Source: Hordeum vulgare subsp. vulgare
Lineage: Eukaryota > Streptophyta > Magnoliopsida > Poales > Poaceae
Assembly: GCF_904849725.1 (NCBI RefSeq)
Contig: NC_058519.1
Span: 22,489,267 to 22,553,266 of the forward strand
DNA length: 64,000 nucleotides
Direction of reading: 5' to 3'
Shown: positions 1 to 9,574 of the stretch, in pieces
Layout of the letters: each line of letters begins with the position of its first letter
Position numbering within the stretch: position 1 is the first letter of the stretch
Translations under genes and position numbers: made by a program
Notes under the pieces: generated by a model
Told to the model about the DNA's origin: nothing
The model's database searches: none
What the model saw: only the letters and a program-made list of their open reading frames with translations

Positions 1-307
1 GGACGACCGCGTCAGAGCGATAGGTTCGGTCGTGCGGGCGCATGCATGCACGCCGGGCGCGCGAGCTGGGAGCGTGGCGTGTGGGGTCGTGGGAGGCTCG
101 CGGCGTGTCTGTGCGCGCTTATAAGAGCTCCCCGCCCCTCCTGTGTATTGTGGTGGTGAGTGGAGTTCATGCTCCGTGTTGAATACAGAGAAGCCGTTCG
201 AGCAGCGAAGGTGTTTGTGCGCCTGTAAATCTCCTGTGTTCATCCTCCTCCCCTCCGAGTGTGTCTCGGGTGATCACCGTCGTCTTGAGGTTCCATTTTT
301 GCTGTCA
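1..307 (+). repeat. 5' LTR, truncated at its left end
   Basis: It matches 1383-1687 of the 3' LTR and ends gctgtca directly before the primer-binding site. It contains a TATA-like ataagag at about 121, repeated in the 3' LTR near 1503. Roughly the first 150 bases of this LTR are outside the window. Confidence 0.88.
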
Positions 308-309
308 TT

Positions 310-321
310 TGGTATCAGAGC
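310..321 (+). other. Primer-binding site (initiator Met tRNA)
   Basis: The 12 bases tggtatcagagc begin three bases after the LTR end. This is the standard plant copia primer site complementary to the 3' end of initiator methionine tRNA. Confidence 0.9.
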
Positions 322-347
322 CTCGGGTCGGGAGCTCGCCGGCGGCG

Positions 348-1214
348 ATGGCAATGGTGCCACACGGTGGAGGCGGGGGCGGTTCGGTGTCGTTGCCGAT
401 GCCGATGCTCACGTCGGACAACTACACGGTGTGGGCCATCCGGGCGCAGGCAATCCTCGACGTCCACACCGTGTGGGAGGCGGTGGCGCCGGGCGATGCG
501 GCGGTGAACGCGCAGAAGGACAAGGCGGCGCGGGCGCTGCTCCTTGGGGCGCTGCCGGAGGATGTGCTGCTGCAGGTGGCGACGAAGCTCACCGCCAGGG
601 AGGTATGGGACTCCCTGAAGGTGAGCTTTGTCGGCGCCGATCGGGTGCGCGCGGCGAGGCTGGCGACGCTGCGGGGCGAATTCGATCGCCTGAAGATGAC
701 AGACGACGAAGCGCTGGATGTGTACGCCGGAAGGCTGGCGGGGATGACGGCACGCTACGCGGGTCTCGGGGAGACACTGGGCGACGAGGCACTGGTGAAA
801 AAGCTATTGGACACCGTGCCGGATCGCCTGTTCCCCGTCGTCGCCGGCATCGAACAGTTCTGCGACACGGCAACCATGGCGTTCGACGAGGCGCTCGGGC
901 GGCTGCATGCGTTCGAGGAACGAGTTCAGCGTTGGGGACAGGACGGCGGCGAGCGTGGCGGAGAGCAGCTGATGCTCACCATGGAGCAGTGGCGTGCACG
1001 GGAGCGACGGTGACGCGGTGTTCGCGACGGCGACGACGACCAGCGGAGCGAGGCGTCGGGCGGCGGAAGAGGACGGCGAGGTCGCTGCTACAACTGCGGA
1101 CAGAGGGGACACTTTAAGTGCGATTGCACCCGGCCAAGGAAGGAGGCAGCGGCGGCGAAGCAACCACTGCTGGCGAACGCCGTTGACGATCTCGACGGCC
1201 CTGCACTCCTCTGA
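348..1214 (+). pseudogene. Copia-type Gag with zinc knuckle, one in-frame TGA
   Basis: The ATG at 348 opens a 288-codon frame interrupted only by TGA at 1011-1013. The first 221 residues form a copia-type Gag (UBN2/Retrotran_gag_2 kind), with the N-terminal LTSDNYTVWAIR signature and a helical body. After the stop the same frame continues through a Gly/Arg-rich stretch into a CCHC zinc knuckle, CYNCGQRGHFKCDC at about 1083-1124, and ends at TGA 1212. Gag would package the element RNA into virus-like particles. A single nonsense change in an otherwise open frame suggests a fairly young copy. Base composition is very GC-rich, like grass genes. Readthrough is possible but not shown. Confidence 0.85.
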
Positions 1215-1234
1215 GCCACGGCTTAGGGGGTGAA

Positions 1235-1687
1235 TGTTGGGAATAAGCCACGGCTGGGCTAGGCACGAGCGTGTGCGTGCACGCTGGTCGCGTCGGGTGC
1301 GAGCCGAGGACAGCACCCGATCGTGTGTGTGCGTCGGGTGCAGGCGTGCGTGCGTGTGTTTGTTAGTGGCCGCGATAAGGGAGGAGGGGTGACCGCATCA
1401 GAACGCTAGGTTCGGTCGTGCGGGCGCATGCATGCGCGCCGGGCGCGCGAGCTGGGATCGTGGCGCGTGGGATCGTGGGAGGCTCGCGGCGTATGCGCGC
1501 GTATAAGAGCTCCCCGTCCCTCCTGTGTATTGTGGTGGTGAGTGGAGTTCGTGCTCCGTGTTGAATACAGAGAAGCCGTCCGAGCGGCGAAGGTGTTTGT
1601 GCGTCTGTAAATCTCCTGTGTTCATCCTCCTCCCCTCCGAGTGTGTCTCGGGTGATCACCGTCGGCTAGGTTCCATTTTTGCTGTCA
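1235..1687 (+). repeat. 3' LTR, 453 bp
   Basis: It begins TGTTGGGAATAAG and ends gctgtca, as the 5' LTR does. It holds a TATA-like tataagag near 1502. The next base resumes P450 exon 1 sequence. Confidence 0.88.
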
Positions 1688-2049
1688 GTGCGGCTGTCCC
1701 GGAAGCGCAACGAGTGGGCGCAGCGGCTCATCGACGATCTCTGTGCTGCTGCCAATGTGGATGACGAGGGGAGGAAGGGCCGCGGCGGCAGGACGATGGT
1801 GGGCGACCTGCTGGACATGCAGGCGGCCGATCCGGAGGCGTACAGCGACAAGGTCATCAGAGCGCTCTGCCTGGTGAGTAGAGCAAGCTGCATTTCATGG
1901 ACAAGTAAAGCATTAATCAAGCTATTTTTCTCCTCGCAAACCCGATCCACAGGCCCGCTCTTTTTTCACACAAACATTTTTCTCCGATCTACTACTCCCT
2001 CCGTGAAGAAATATATATAACAATGTTTAGATCACTACATGCACTCTTA

Positions 2050-2445
2050 GAGCAACTCTAGCAAATCCCGCATCTCGCCCGACCCGGAAAATAACCGACA
2101 AAATGCAGGTCGGGATGAAAAAACCTGTCCAATCAGACCGCGCATCCCGTCCCGACCCGCAAATATTTTTGCGGGGCGCGGCAAAATCTCGACCCCAACC
2201 CGCGTATTCGCGGGTTTCCCTCTCGCCGATGTGGTGCCCTGCATATAAACGAAAGTGGTTGGTGAGAGGGACATTTCAACCTGCGCGGGGTCTGAAAAAG
2301 CATATTCCACGAATATCTTTTTTTATGGGTCCGTTATGCGGGGTCTGCATCCGCAGCCGTGCGCGCCGGTCCGCAAAGGCGTTTTTCCACGAACTGCAAC
2401 CACGTTTTGCGGGCCGGACGCATGCGGGATCTGCTAGAGTTGCTC
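2050..2445. mobile_element. Tourist-like (PIF/Harbinger) MITE, TTA target duplication
   Basis: The termini gagcaactctagcaaatcc and its imperfect reverse complement (ggatctgctagagttgctc) are flanked by TTA at 2047-2049 and 2446-2448. A 3-bp TTA/TAA duplication is the hallmark of PIF/Harbinger elements. It is 396 bp and inserted into an older Stowaway. Confidence 0.75.
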
Positions 2446-2450
2446 TTATA

Positions 2451-2606
2451 CTCCATCTGTTTCTAAATATAAGTCTTTTAAGAGATTTCACTAGTAAACT
2501 ACATACGGATGTATATACACAAATTTTAAAATGTAGATTCATTCATTTTGCTTCATATGTGATTCGTAAAATCTTTAAAAAGACTTGTATTTAGGAACGG
2601 AGGGAG
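2451..2606. mobile_element. Stowaway MITE, 156 bp
   Basis: The ends ctccatctgtttctaaata and tatttaggaacggagggag are flanked by TA at 2449-2450 and 2607-2608. It belongs to the common 160-bp grass Stowaway type also seen at 3410 and 4151. Confidence 0.88.
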
Positions 2607-3409
2607 TATTTCTTTACGAAGAGAGTAGGGGGTAGCTGTTAAAATGAGTGGTCAGAAGGAAAAGTAATACTATGAGTGTTTAGAACCGTGATGGAATATT
2701 TCTGGCAGTCCAGCCCGCTGACTTGGTTGGCTATTTAATTGGGTAGCAAAATAAAGGAGCTAGATTTGGTTCTTCATCCATCTTAATCACATCCTTGCTA
2801 CATGAGAAGTATTATTTGGCCCTTGTGTTTAATTTTGGGTAATTAATACATGTAGTTAGCAACTTAGCATCAGTGCATCACATGTGGATAACAACCAGTC
2901 TTACCAGATTTTCCTGGGAACTGAACATCCTAGGCCTACAATTAATTTATGATAATGTACAAAGAACCATTTCACCAGCTTCTTGCAATGTCCCAGGAAT
3001 CCTATTGACTGCTCAGAGCACATTAATCAATCTTCATTCATTTTCTTTTTTGCAAAGCATCTTCATGATCCTAAACACATTGCACATGCACATCAACAGC
3101 TCATGTCAATCTTTGCTGCAACAGAGCATCTTGCAAACAGGCACAGACAGCTCGTCGAGCACCACCGAATGGAGCATGGCAGACCTGCTGAACCACCCGG
3201 ACGCCATGGCGAAGGTGAGGGTGGAACTCGATGAGGTCATCGGTACGGGACGCCTCCTAGAGGAGGCCGACCTGCCCAGCCTGCCCTACCTCCAGTGCGT
3301 CATCACGGAGACCCTCCGGCTGCACCCAGTTGCCCCGCTCCTCGGCCCACACGAGTCCTCCGCCGCCTGCTCCGTCGCAGGCTACGACATCCCTACAGGA
3401 ACCATGCTA

Positions 3410-3568
3410 CTCCCTCCGTTCCTAAATATAAGTCTTTGTAGAGATTTCATTAGTGAACTACGTACCGATGTATATAGACATATTTTAAAGTATAGATTCA
3501 ATCATTTTGCTCCGTATGTAGACCCTTAGTAAAATCGCTTAAAGACTTATATTTAGGAACGGAGCGAG
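3410..3568. mobile_element. Stowaway MITE inside P450 exon 2
   Basis: A 159-bp element with ctccctccgttcc and ggaacggagcgag ends, flanked by TA (3408-3409, 3569-3570). Removing it and one TA restores codons for TMLLVNVHTMHRD, exactly as in the intact paralogue. It is therefore a clean insertion into coding sequence. Confidence 0.92.
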
Positions 3569-4150
3569 TACTTGTCAACGTGCACACGATGCACAGGGAC
3601 GCACACGTGTGGGAGGCGCCGACAAGGTTCTCGCCGGAGAGGTTTGAAAGCGGCAGGGGCGAGGGGAAGTGGATGCTGCCGTTCGGAATGTGGCGGAGAG
3701 GGTGCCCAGGCGAGGCACTCGGAGTGAAGATGGTCGGGCTCGCGCTGGGCACGCTGGTACAGTGCTTCGAGTGGAGGAGGGTCAGCGAGGAGGAGGTTGG
3801 CATGGCTGAAGGGTCAGGGCTGACCATGCCCATGGCTGTACCTTTGGAGGCTTTGTACTGGCCTCGCGCAGAGATGATACCGGTGCTAAGGGCACTCTAG
3901 GGAAGAAAAAAAAAACTGCTCATTTCTGAGAAATTTCACTAATAAAGAGTGCAACTTCAGGGGCAGGAGATTCAGGAACATACCTTTGGTATCATCGCTC
4001 TCGGTCACAATCTGAATGAGTGGATCATAGTTTGTACCAGATCAAGAACATTGCCAATATTAATAAACTCCTGTACATGAGAAGACCAGAGGTTAGGGAG
4101 AAACAATGAAGAAAAATGTTAGAGTTGTATGAAGAAAAGATTATAAACTA

Positions 4151-4310
4151 CTCCCTTCGTTCCTAAATATAAGTCTTTAAAGAGGTTTCATTAGTGGACT
4201 ACATACGGATGTATATAGACATACTTTAGGTTGTAGATTCACTCATTCTGCTTCGTATGTAGACTCCTAGTGAAATATCTTAAAAGGCTTATATTTAGGA
4301 ACGGAGGGAG
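4151..4310. mobile_element. Stowaway MITE, 160 bp
   Basis: The ends ctcccttcgttcc and ggaacggagggag are flanked by TA at 4149-4150 and 4311-4312. It lies in the 3' flank of the P450 pseudogene, beyond the block shared with the other P450. Confidence 0.9.
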
Positions 4311-4784
4311 TAGGTGAGTAATGCACCTCAAGCACAAATTAAAGAAATTCAGCTGGAGCTGATGCAACACAAAACAAACGTGCAAACATGTTCGACGTGA
4401 GAAATATAGTTGGGTATGGTGGAAAGAAATAGAACTTGCTGAATGTCCAACTGGACAAATACTGCCAGCTCAGATTTCCAATCCAATCACCAAAACGTGG
4501 ATAATCTACCGTTCAATATCCATTCTCTCCATGGTATGAAACTTCTTTTTCCTGAAGTCCAGTTAACACATCCACAGAACATCAGATGCAATGGCATTGG
4601 GCAGCGTCAGTCCTGAACCTTTGGTCCTTTACCTTAGACCCAAGAGCTGCCACCTTAACAGTAGGACCTCCTCCACCTCAAAGCAAACAGCAGCATCCAC
4701 CTCACTTCCTCCCTCTTTTCATCTTAGAAGCTCCGGCAAGCTACTACCAAATGCTCAGCTTGCTGTGCGTCACGGCGCCACATT

Positions 4785-4897
4785 CACCAGAAGCACGTAA
4801 CCCTCAGAAAGTCGTAAACGATCACCAGAAGCACGTAACCCTCAGAAAGTCGTAAACGATCACCAGAAGCACGTAACCCTCAGAAAGTCGTAAACGA
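4785..4897. repeat. 38-bp tandem repeat, three copies
   Basis: A 38-bp unit starting caccagaagcacgtaaccc is repeated three times with essentially no differences, which indicates recent local duplication. Confidence 0.93.
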
Positions 4898-6922
4898 ATA
4901 AGAATAAACGGAGTTGTTCATGGGTGGATCAAAACTCATGCTGGCATAGGGGCGTAGGATAGAACCGTTTCCAACATATTACTAGAGCTCTTGTTCTTCC
5001 AGTAAGTCTCCTGTTCCAACGGTTGTTTCTATCTCCTATGTTGCTTCTGCCATCGTTAATGATGGTTAGCTACCAGGAGCCATGCACCCACTCAGTGATG
5101 GCAATAACCATCTGTTAGATGTAATGTTACAGAAATATCAATCAAGTTAGGGTTAATTTTCAATATGTTCATAAAGATATCACGTGTCACCAAAGAACAA
5201 ATGTGGTTTTACTCCAAATAAAAGATGCACACATACTACAAGATAAGCATGTGTCTACGAGAAAGGTGAACAGGACATCAACACATTGACATGTCACAAA
5301 CGCCAAAGAGCTTGCATTAGGAAAGCTCATGACACAAAATCTAACTCTTAGTTTTGTTTTTGCGAGAACTTAATTCCTACTTCATGTACAAAAAATATAA
5401 AAGGAATTATGGGTAAATACCCATGACAAAACCATGAGTAGTCTATTGATTTAATTTGATTTGCATCAACTGTGCAAGTATTATCTTGGTAGATTCCACA
5501 TTTCCAACAGAACATGTTAGCTCTAACTCTGTTTGATACTAGCTGCAGTTTAACTATCATCTTGTCCATTGTGCAAGATACATGATAACTATTTCCAACC
5601 ATAGTGTAGCAATGCATAAGATGTCATGTGCTGCTATAAAGAATTCGAAATTTTCAGTTATAGATTTAGCACAACTGCACAATACAGAGTTCAAATGTAT
5701 GCCTTATACAAAATTTAGCAGATCCATTTGTTCAGATTGTTTCATGTCCCCTCTAAACCCACATGCTTTATCCAGCAGAAACAAATCGGAGACAACATCA
5801 GTAAGGACTTTCTCCTGACTTCTGTGAAATGATATGATTACCGAATACAGTTACATAGCCTGACAGTGTATACAAGATTTTCAAGATGGTGAACCCCATT
5901 CTTTGAGTATCTATGGGTACAACACATTTCCACATGAGAAACAATCTAGTAGAAGCACCACCCTGCACGGTTTCCTTGTCAGAGTGAAGAGCCCATGTCT
6001 TTTAGCAAAACATGGACTCCATCCATTCCTCGCCTAGATCATGACCTTTTTAAATACTGCTAGTACCTCTGGCATTTCGCGTAAATGTATACAGATAGAG
6101 TACTACACCCTGCAAAGTAGAATGGTCCATCCAACATCGGTAAGGACTCAAATCAGAACCTATCTGTGACACATAACTGCTTATGACTGTATGAGGACAA
6201 TAAAACATTAAATGGTCCATCCAAATCTTCTTGAATTGGTGTTTGTCAAAAACAAATTCTCTTCTATTCCCAACTCCCAAGGTTTCAGCAATTTCTCATA
6301 ACAGTTGTACTGACACAAGAATGCTAGTAACTGAGAAAATGAGGCCGTAAAGAGTGACACATTCCTCATTTGCCCTTTTCCTGCTCCAAGAAACCAGCCA
6401 ATCCAGAAATCAGTCATCCATCTACAACAGAATTCTGTATATCAATAAGAGATCAATAAAACATGGCAACATAGAAACGTTAAACCATATCACAGTTAAG
6501 CACCCTGAAAGGCTGAAAACCCACAAAGATAACTTTGGAAGCCTTTTTGTACCATGCATCAATTAGCATGGGATTCAGGAATGAAACTACATGCTAATTC
6601 TGATAGTGAATTAGATCATGAAAAAAAAGGAGGAAGTTTTCATTAATCGGCGATGGAAACATTCTTTCTGCAGTACCCATATCTTTGATATCTTACAAGG
6701 TGATGAAACAATACATTCAAGATGCACAGCTAATGATTAAAACTTTGAAGCATTCTCACTACTATGAATTATCTAGCATGAGTTGTTTTCATCACTTTAT
6801 TGGGATTCTAGAGCAACCTATCAAAATTTACAAGTTGAAGGATTTATAATTATGAGGACAGAAAAAATTAAGATTCTCCAGGAGACATGACCATACTGTC
6901 AAACAACACGAGTAATCTAGTA

Positions 6923-6980
6923 CTCCCTTTGTACCTAAATAATTGTAGTTGGGAAGAACAATTTTTAGACACAGAGGGAG
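6923..6980. mobile_element. Short Stowaway MITE, 58 bp
   Basis: The ends ctccctttgtacctaaa and tttagacacagagggag are flanked by TA at 6921-6922 and 6981-6982. It looks like one of the very short Stowaway subfamilies. Confidence 0.8.
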
Positions 6981-7049
6981 TATATGGTATAACACTAAAC
7001 AAAAATAAACTGATGAAAAAGCAAAGCAGAGAGAATAAAGCTTACCGGA

Positions 7050-8279
7050 TCAAACACTTGGAAGTGACAATGATGGGGGAAACCCTGTGTAAAGGTAGGC
7101 TTCATTCACAGTAGCAGAACTTATCTCAGTGAACCTACCAACCTGCATAGTCTTGACATCGAACCAAAAGTATGTGACATTTTGGTCAACAGGATCTCCC
7201 AAGTTCTGCTTTGGATGATCTAGCTTTATATATAAGCAGCCCTCAAATGCACCTATGATGCCTCGAAACCGGTCTCCCCATTCCTCAGGCAATGTGATTT
7301 TGTTCTGCAGCTGCCACCGGTCACTGAAATGCATGAACGAATAAAAGTAGAGGACACATCTTTTATCGGCCCGGAAAAGATCCGAGACCACGACGGTTGT
7401 CCTGCCTTCTCCTGACTCCAGAGTGGTGATCTGATTGCTGAACATCATCGAGCGGCCTGCCAGGACAGGCGAAATGTCGAGGATGGAGAACTCCATTTTG
7501 CGGGCGTCCAGCACGAGCCACCTCCTGGTGAGAGTTATCATCCAGTAGAAGCACCCATGGGCATGGTTGCGTTGCCCCAGTCGGACACCCATGACCCTGC
7601 GCATGCTCAGCGCGTGGTGCACCGGCGGCGAAAGCGCGCTCCATTCCCGAGATCCAGAGCAGAAGGAGAAGGCGACCAGCTTGCCGCGGCAGCAGGCCAT
7701 CCAGATGACGGCGAACGGCAGCTCCTCGCCGCGGTCGTCGCTGCCGCGAGAAGCCAGGAAGATCTCGTTGCTGCGCGACTGGAGCCCTCCGTCGTCGCCG
7801 CCGCGCTGGAGGTAGGGGTTCTCGACGGAGGCGGCGAGGGCGTCGGGGATGGGCGGGAGCAGGAGGCAGCGCCGGAAGAGCGGGTCGCAGACGGCGACCT
7901 CGGTGAAGGCCGTGGAGCCGGCGGGCGCGGCGCGGTCGAGGAGGAAGCGGCCGTCGCGGTGGTCGCGGACGAGCCAGGCGCCCGCGGGGGGCGGGAGGAA
8001 GGCGAAGGAGAAGTCGGCGGCGAGGGCGAGCGCGCGGGCGGGGCGGGCCGTGGGATTGGGAGGGAGGGCGGGGTAGAATCCGGCGGCGTCGTCGGGGACG
8101 AAGACGCCGAGCGGGGGCGGGGCGTGGAGGGAGCGGACGCGGCGGAGGAACCGCGGGGAGGAGACGACGCGACGGAGCGAGGCGGAGGAGGCGGAGGCGC
8201 GCGCGAGGTCCGCCGGGGTGGGCAAGCGGACGAGGATGTCCGCGAGGAGGTCGTCGGTGAGCGCCAGCAGGCAGCCCAT
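7050..8279 (-). CDS. F-box protein, 409 aa
   Basis: A single uninterrupted frame. I start it at the ATG at 8279 because the F-box follows at once (about residues 6-50, LTDDLLADILVRLPTPADL). The upstream in-frame ATG at 8438 adds 53 residues with no F-box-like character. The C-terminal half resembles the substrate-binding part of grass F-box proteins, with alternating hydrophobic strands, but I recognise no named domain there. Such proteins join SKP1-CUL1 ubiquitin ligases and choose targets; the target here is unknown. The 5' third is very GC-rich. A donor-like CG|GTAAGC lies four bases after the TGA, suggesting a 3' UTR intron or an alternative splice form. A second product spliced before the stop cannot be excluded. 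Confidence 0.82.
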   Translation of the reverse strand: MGCLLALTDDLLADILVRLPTPADLARASASSASLRRVVSSPRFLRRVRSLHAPPPLGVFVPDDAAGFYPALPPNPTARPARALALAADFSFAFLPPPAGAWLVRDHRDGRFLLDRAAPAGSTAFTEVAVCDPLFRRCLLLPPIPDALAASVENPYLQRGGDDGGLQSRSNEIFLASRGSDDRGEELPFAVIWMACCRGKLVAFSFCSGSREWSALSPPVHHALSMRRVMGVRLGQRNHAHGCFYWMITLTRRWLVLDARKMEFSILDISPVLAGRSMMFSNQITTLESGEGRTTVVVSDLFRADKRCVLYFYSFMHFSDRWQLQNKITLPEEWGDRFRGIIGAFEGCLYIKLDHPKQNLGDPVDQNVTYFWFDVKTMQVGRFTEISSATVNEAYLYTGFPPSLSLPSV

Positions 8280-8493
8280 CGGCGTCGGGCGGCGGTGGAT
8301 CTGCGGCGACGGAGAGGAGAAGGGTTGGAATGCTCGGTGAGGTTGCCTCCTCGTGGCAAAGAGGTCGGTTGGGCTTGGGAAGATGGATCGTGCTCCTGTG
8401 TATGGGCTCATGGGCCTAGGCCGCCAGTTTTTGCCCACTCGGCGAATAGTAGCGGTGGCTCTCTCTGTATTCGGCCCCCACGCGCATCAGCGC

Positions 8494-9091
8494 GGTCAAA
8501 ATTACTGTCCTGAACTTAACCTTAAACTATATCAAAAAATTAACTCTGTATGAAATTATTTCACAATCTGATCTTCTTGGCAATGTCAGAAATCGTGGTG
8601 TTTCTTCTTCACATGAAAACACCGAGATAGCTTGCGTTGCTGCTCCACATGAAAACGCCGACGTAGCTCGTGTTGCAGGTTATATGGAAACACCAAGGTA
8701 TTTTACGTTTGAAGCTTTTCTAGAAAGCCAGAGGCTTTGACGTTTTTTCCCTAGATATTTAAGTGGACGCGAGGCTCGCTGACATGGCGGGCTGAAAACG
8801 TCAAGGGCAACGGCGTTTTTGTCCAAACATATTTTTAAATCTAAGCATACAACCAAGCATTGATGATCATGGTGAGAACACTTAAAAATATGGGACATAA
8901 ACACCAAAGACCCTGGCATTTTCGTATGAGCTGTAACGCGAGCTATCTCGGCATTTCCATGTCGAGCAGCAACACGAACTATCTCGGCGTTTTCATGTGA
9001 AGCAGAAACGCCACGGTCTCTGGCATTGCCAAAAGGGTCAGATTGTGAAGTGCTATAGTTTAGGGTTAATGTCAGAACAGTAATTTTATCC
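8494..9091. mobile_element. Mutator-like MITE with 9-bp target duplication
   Basis: A 598-bp foldback element. The termini ggtcaaaattactgtcctga and, on the other strand, ggataaaattactgttctga stay similar for about 40 bases, and pairing continues inward through the cgtttt/catgtgaag blocks. The nine bases catcagcgc occur at 8485-8493 and 9092-9100. A 9-bp duplication with long inverted ends fits Mutator-like elements. There is no coding capacity. It lies just upstream of the F-box gene, so it may affect that promoter. Confidence 0.8.
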
Positions 9092-9140
9092 CATCAGCGC
9101 ACTGGATAAATATGCGGTGCACCGCTTGTCTTCTTACCGG

Positions 9141-9574
9141 TGCACCGGACTTCCGCAACATAGTTTAACATATATTTTTAAATATGAAAGAAATTAGGCA
9201 TGTTCACATAACATTAATGTTTGTTGTCTCAATATTATAAGTAAATTTCGAAATATTGCTCGAGATACAAAATAACAAAACTAACATTGAATAGTACTCC
9301 CTCCGTCCTAAAATAAGTGTCTCAACTTTGTACTAGCTCTAGTACAAATTTGTATTAAGCTTGAGACAGTTATTTTGGGACGGAGGGGGTATGTAATATA
9401 AGTTAAACTTTAGATTTGGCACATTATCATGTAAGATTTGTCTTTCTTATATCTCGAGCAATGTTTCAAGTTTTCATTTAGATTGTTGCCACAACAAATT
9501 TGATGCTGTATGAAAGGCTTATTTTTTCACATTTTAAAAACATTTAACATGTGTTGGCGGCGGGTCCGGTAGCA
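9141..9574. mobile_element. Foldback element with a Stowaway in its loop
   Basis: The left arm (9141-9290, from tgcaccggacttccgcaac) pairs imperfectly with the right arm (about 9392-9574, ending gcgggtccggtagca). Matching inner blocks include the ttgctcgagata segment and its complement. No target duplication was found, so the family is uncertain. A Stowaway was added later in the middle. Confidence 0.5.
9297..9389. mobile_element. Stowaway MITE, 93 bp
   Basis: The ends ctccctccgtcctaaaata and tattttgggacggaggggg are flanked by TA at 9295-9296 and 9390-9391. Confidence 0.88.

Larger units (their letters stand above)
1..1687 (+). mobile_element. Gag-only LTR retrotransposon (copia-type TR-GAG), 5' LTR cut by window edge
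   Basis: Two matching LTRs (1-307, truncated by the window start, and 1235-1687) flank a 927-bp internal region. That region holds only a primer-binding site, a copia-type gag ORF and a polypurine tract (gcttagggggtgaa just before 1235). There is no protease, integrase or reverse transcriptase, so it must be moved by a related autonomous element, as described for TR-GAG elements. It is inserted in exon 1 of a CYP81-type P450. The intact paralogue continues directly across the site, and the base run after the 3' LTR (gtgcg) is the expected 5-bp target duplication; its other copy lies outside the window. Confidence 0.88.
1995..2625. mobile_element. Stowaway MITE split by two later MITE insertions
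   Basis: The left half starts ctccctccgtgaagaaata and the right half ends tttctttacgaagagag, each flanked by TA (1993-1994, 2626-2627). Taking out the Tourist-like and Stowaway insertions restores a standard Stowaway with ends that pair. It lies in the P450 pseudogene intron. Confidence 0.75.
1688..3900 (+). pseudogene. CYP81-type cytochrome P450 pseudogene, 5' part displaced by retrotransposon
   Basis: Exon 1 remnant 1688-1873 (62 codons) ends at a good donor (CTG|GTGAGT). Exon 2 runs 3125-3900 with an acceptor at ..caacag. It is collinear with the intact P450 at 22692-27356. Damage: the LTR element removes the upstream coding region from frame; a 159-bp Stowaway sits inside exon 2 (3410-3568); the haem-binding loop reads PFGMWRRGCPG where the intact copy has PFGMGRRGCPG, losing a conserved glycine; the I-helix motif is TGTDSS instead of AGTDTS. 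ExxR (ETLR) and FSPERF are still present. Intron and 3' flank are homologous to the intact copy as well, so this is a duplicated gene and not a processed copy. Family assignment rests on remembered CYP81 hallmarks and is somewhat uncertain. Confidence 0.88.
4313..7049. other. Gene-poor stretch, possibly 3' UTR and introns of the F-box gene
   Basis: No open frame of note. The stretch is AT-rich and mostly single-copy in look, apart from a 38-bp tandem repeat (4785-4897) and a short Stowaway (6923-6980). A good splice donor just after the F-box stop codon (7045) suggests that part of it could be a spliced 3' UTR on the - strand. I cannot place an acceptor or a poly(A) signal with confidence. 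Confidence 0.4.

Noticed and set aside
143..1117. Long + strand frame of 324 codons over the LTR and gag region
   Set aside because: It starts inside the LTR, is Arg/Gly-rich shadow coding of GC-rich DNA, and the neighbouring frame carries the real Gag with its zinc knuckle.
7557..8513. 318-codon + strand frame opposite the F-box gene
   Set aside because: It is the GC-skewed antisense shadow of the F-box CDS, made of Gly/Glu/Arg/Ala runs with no domain.
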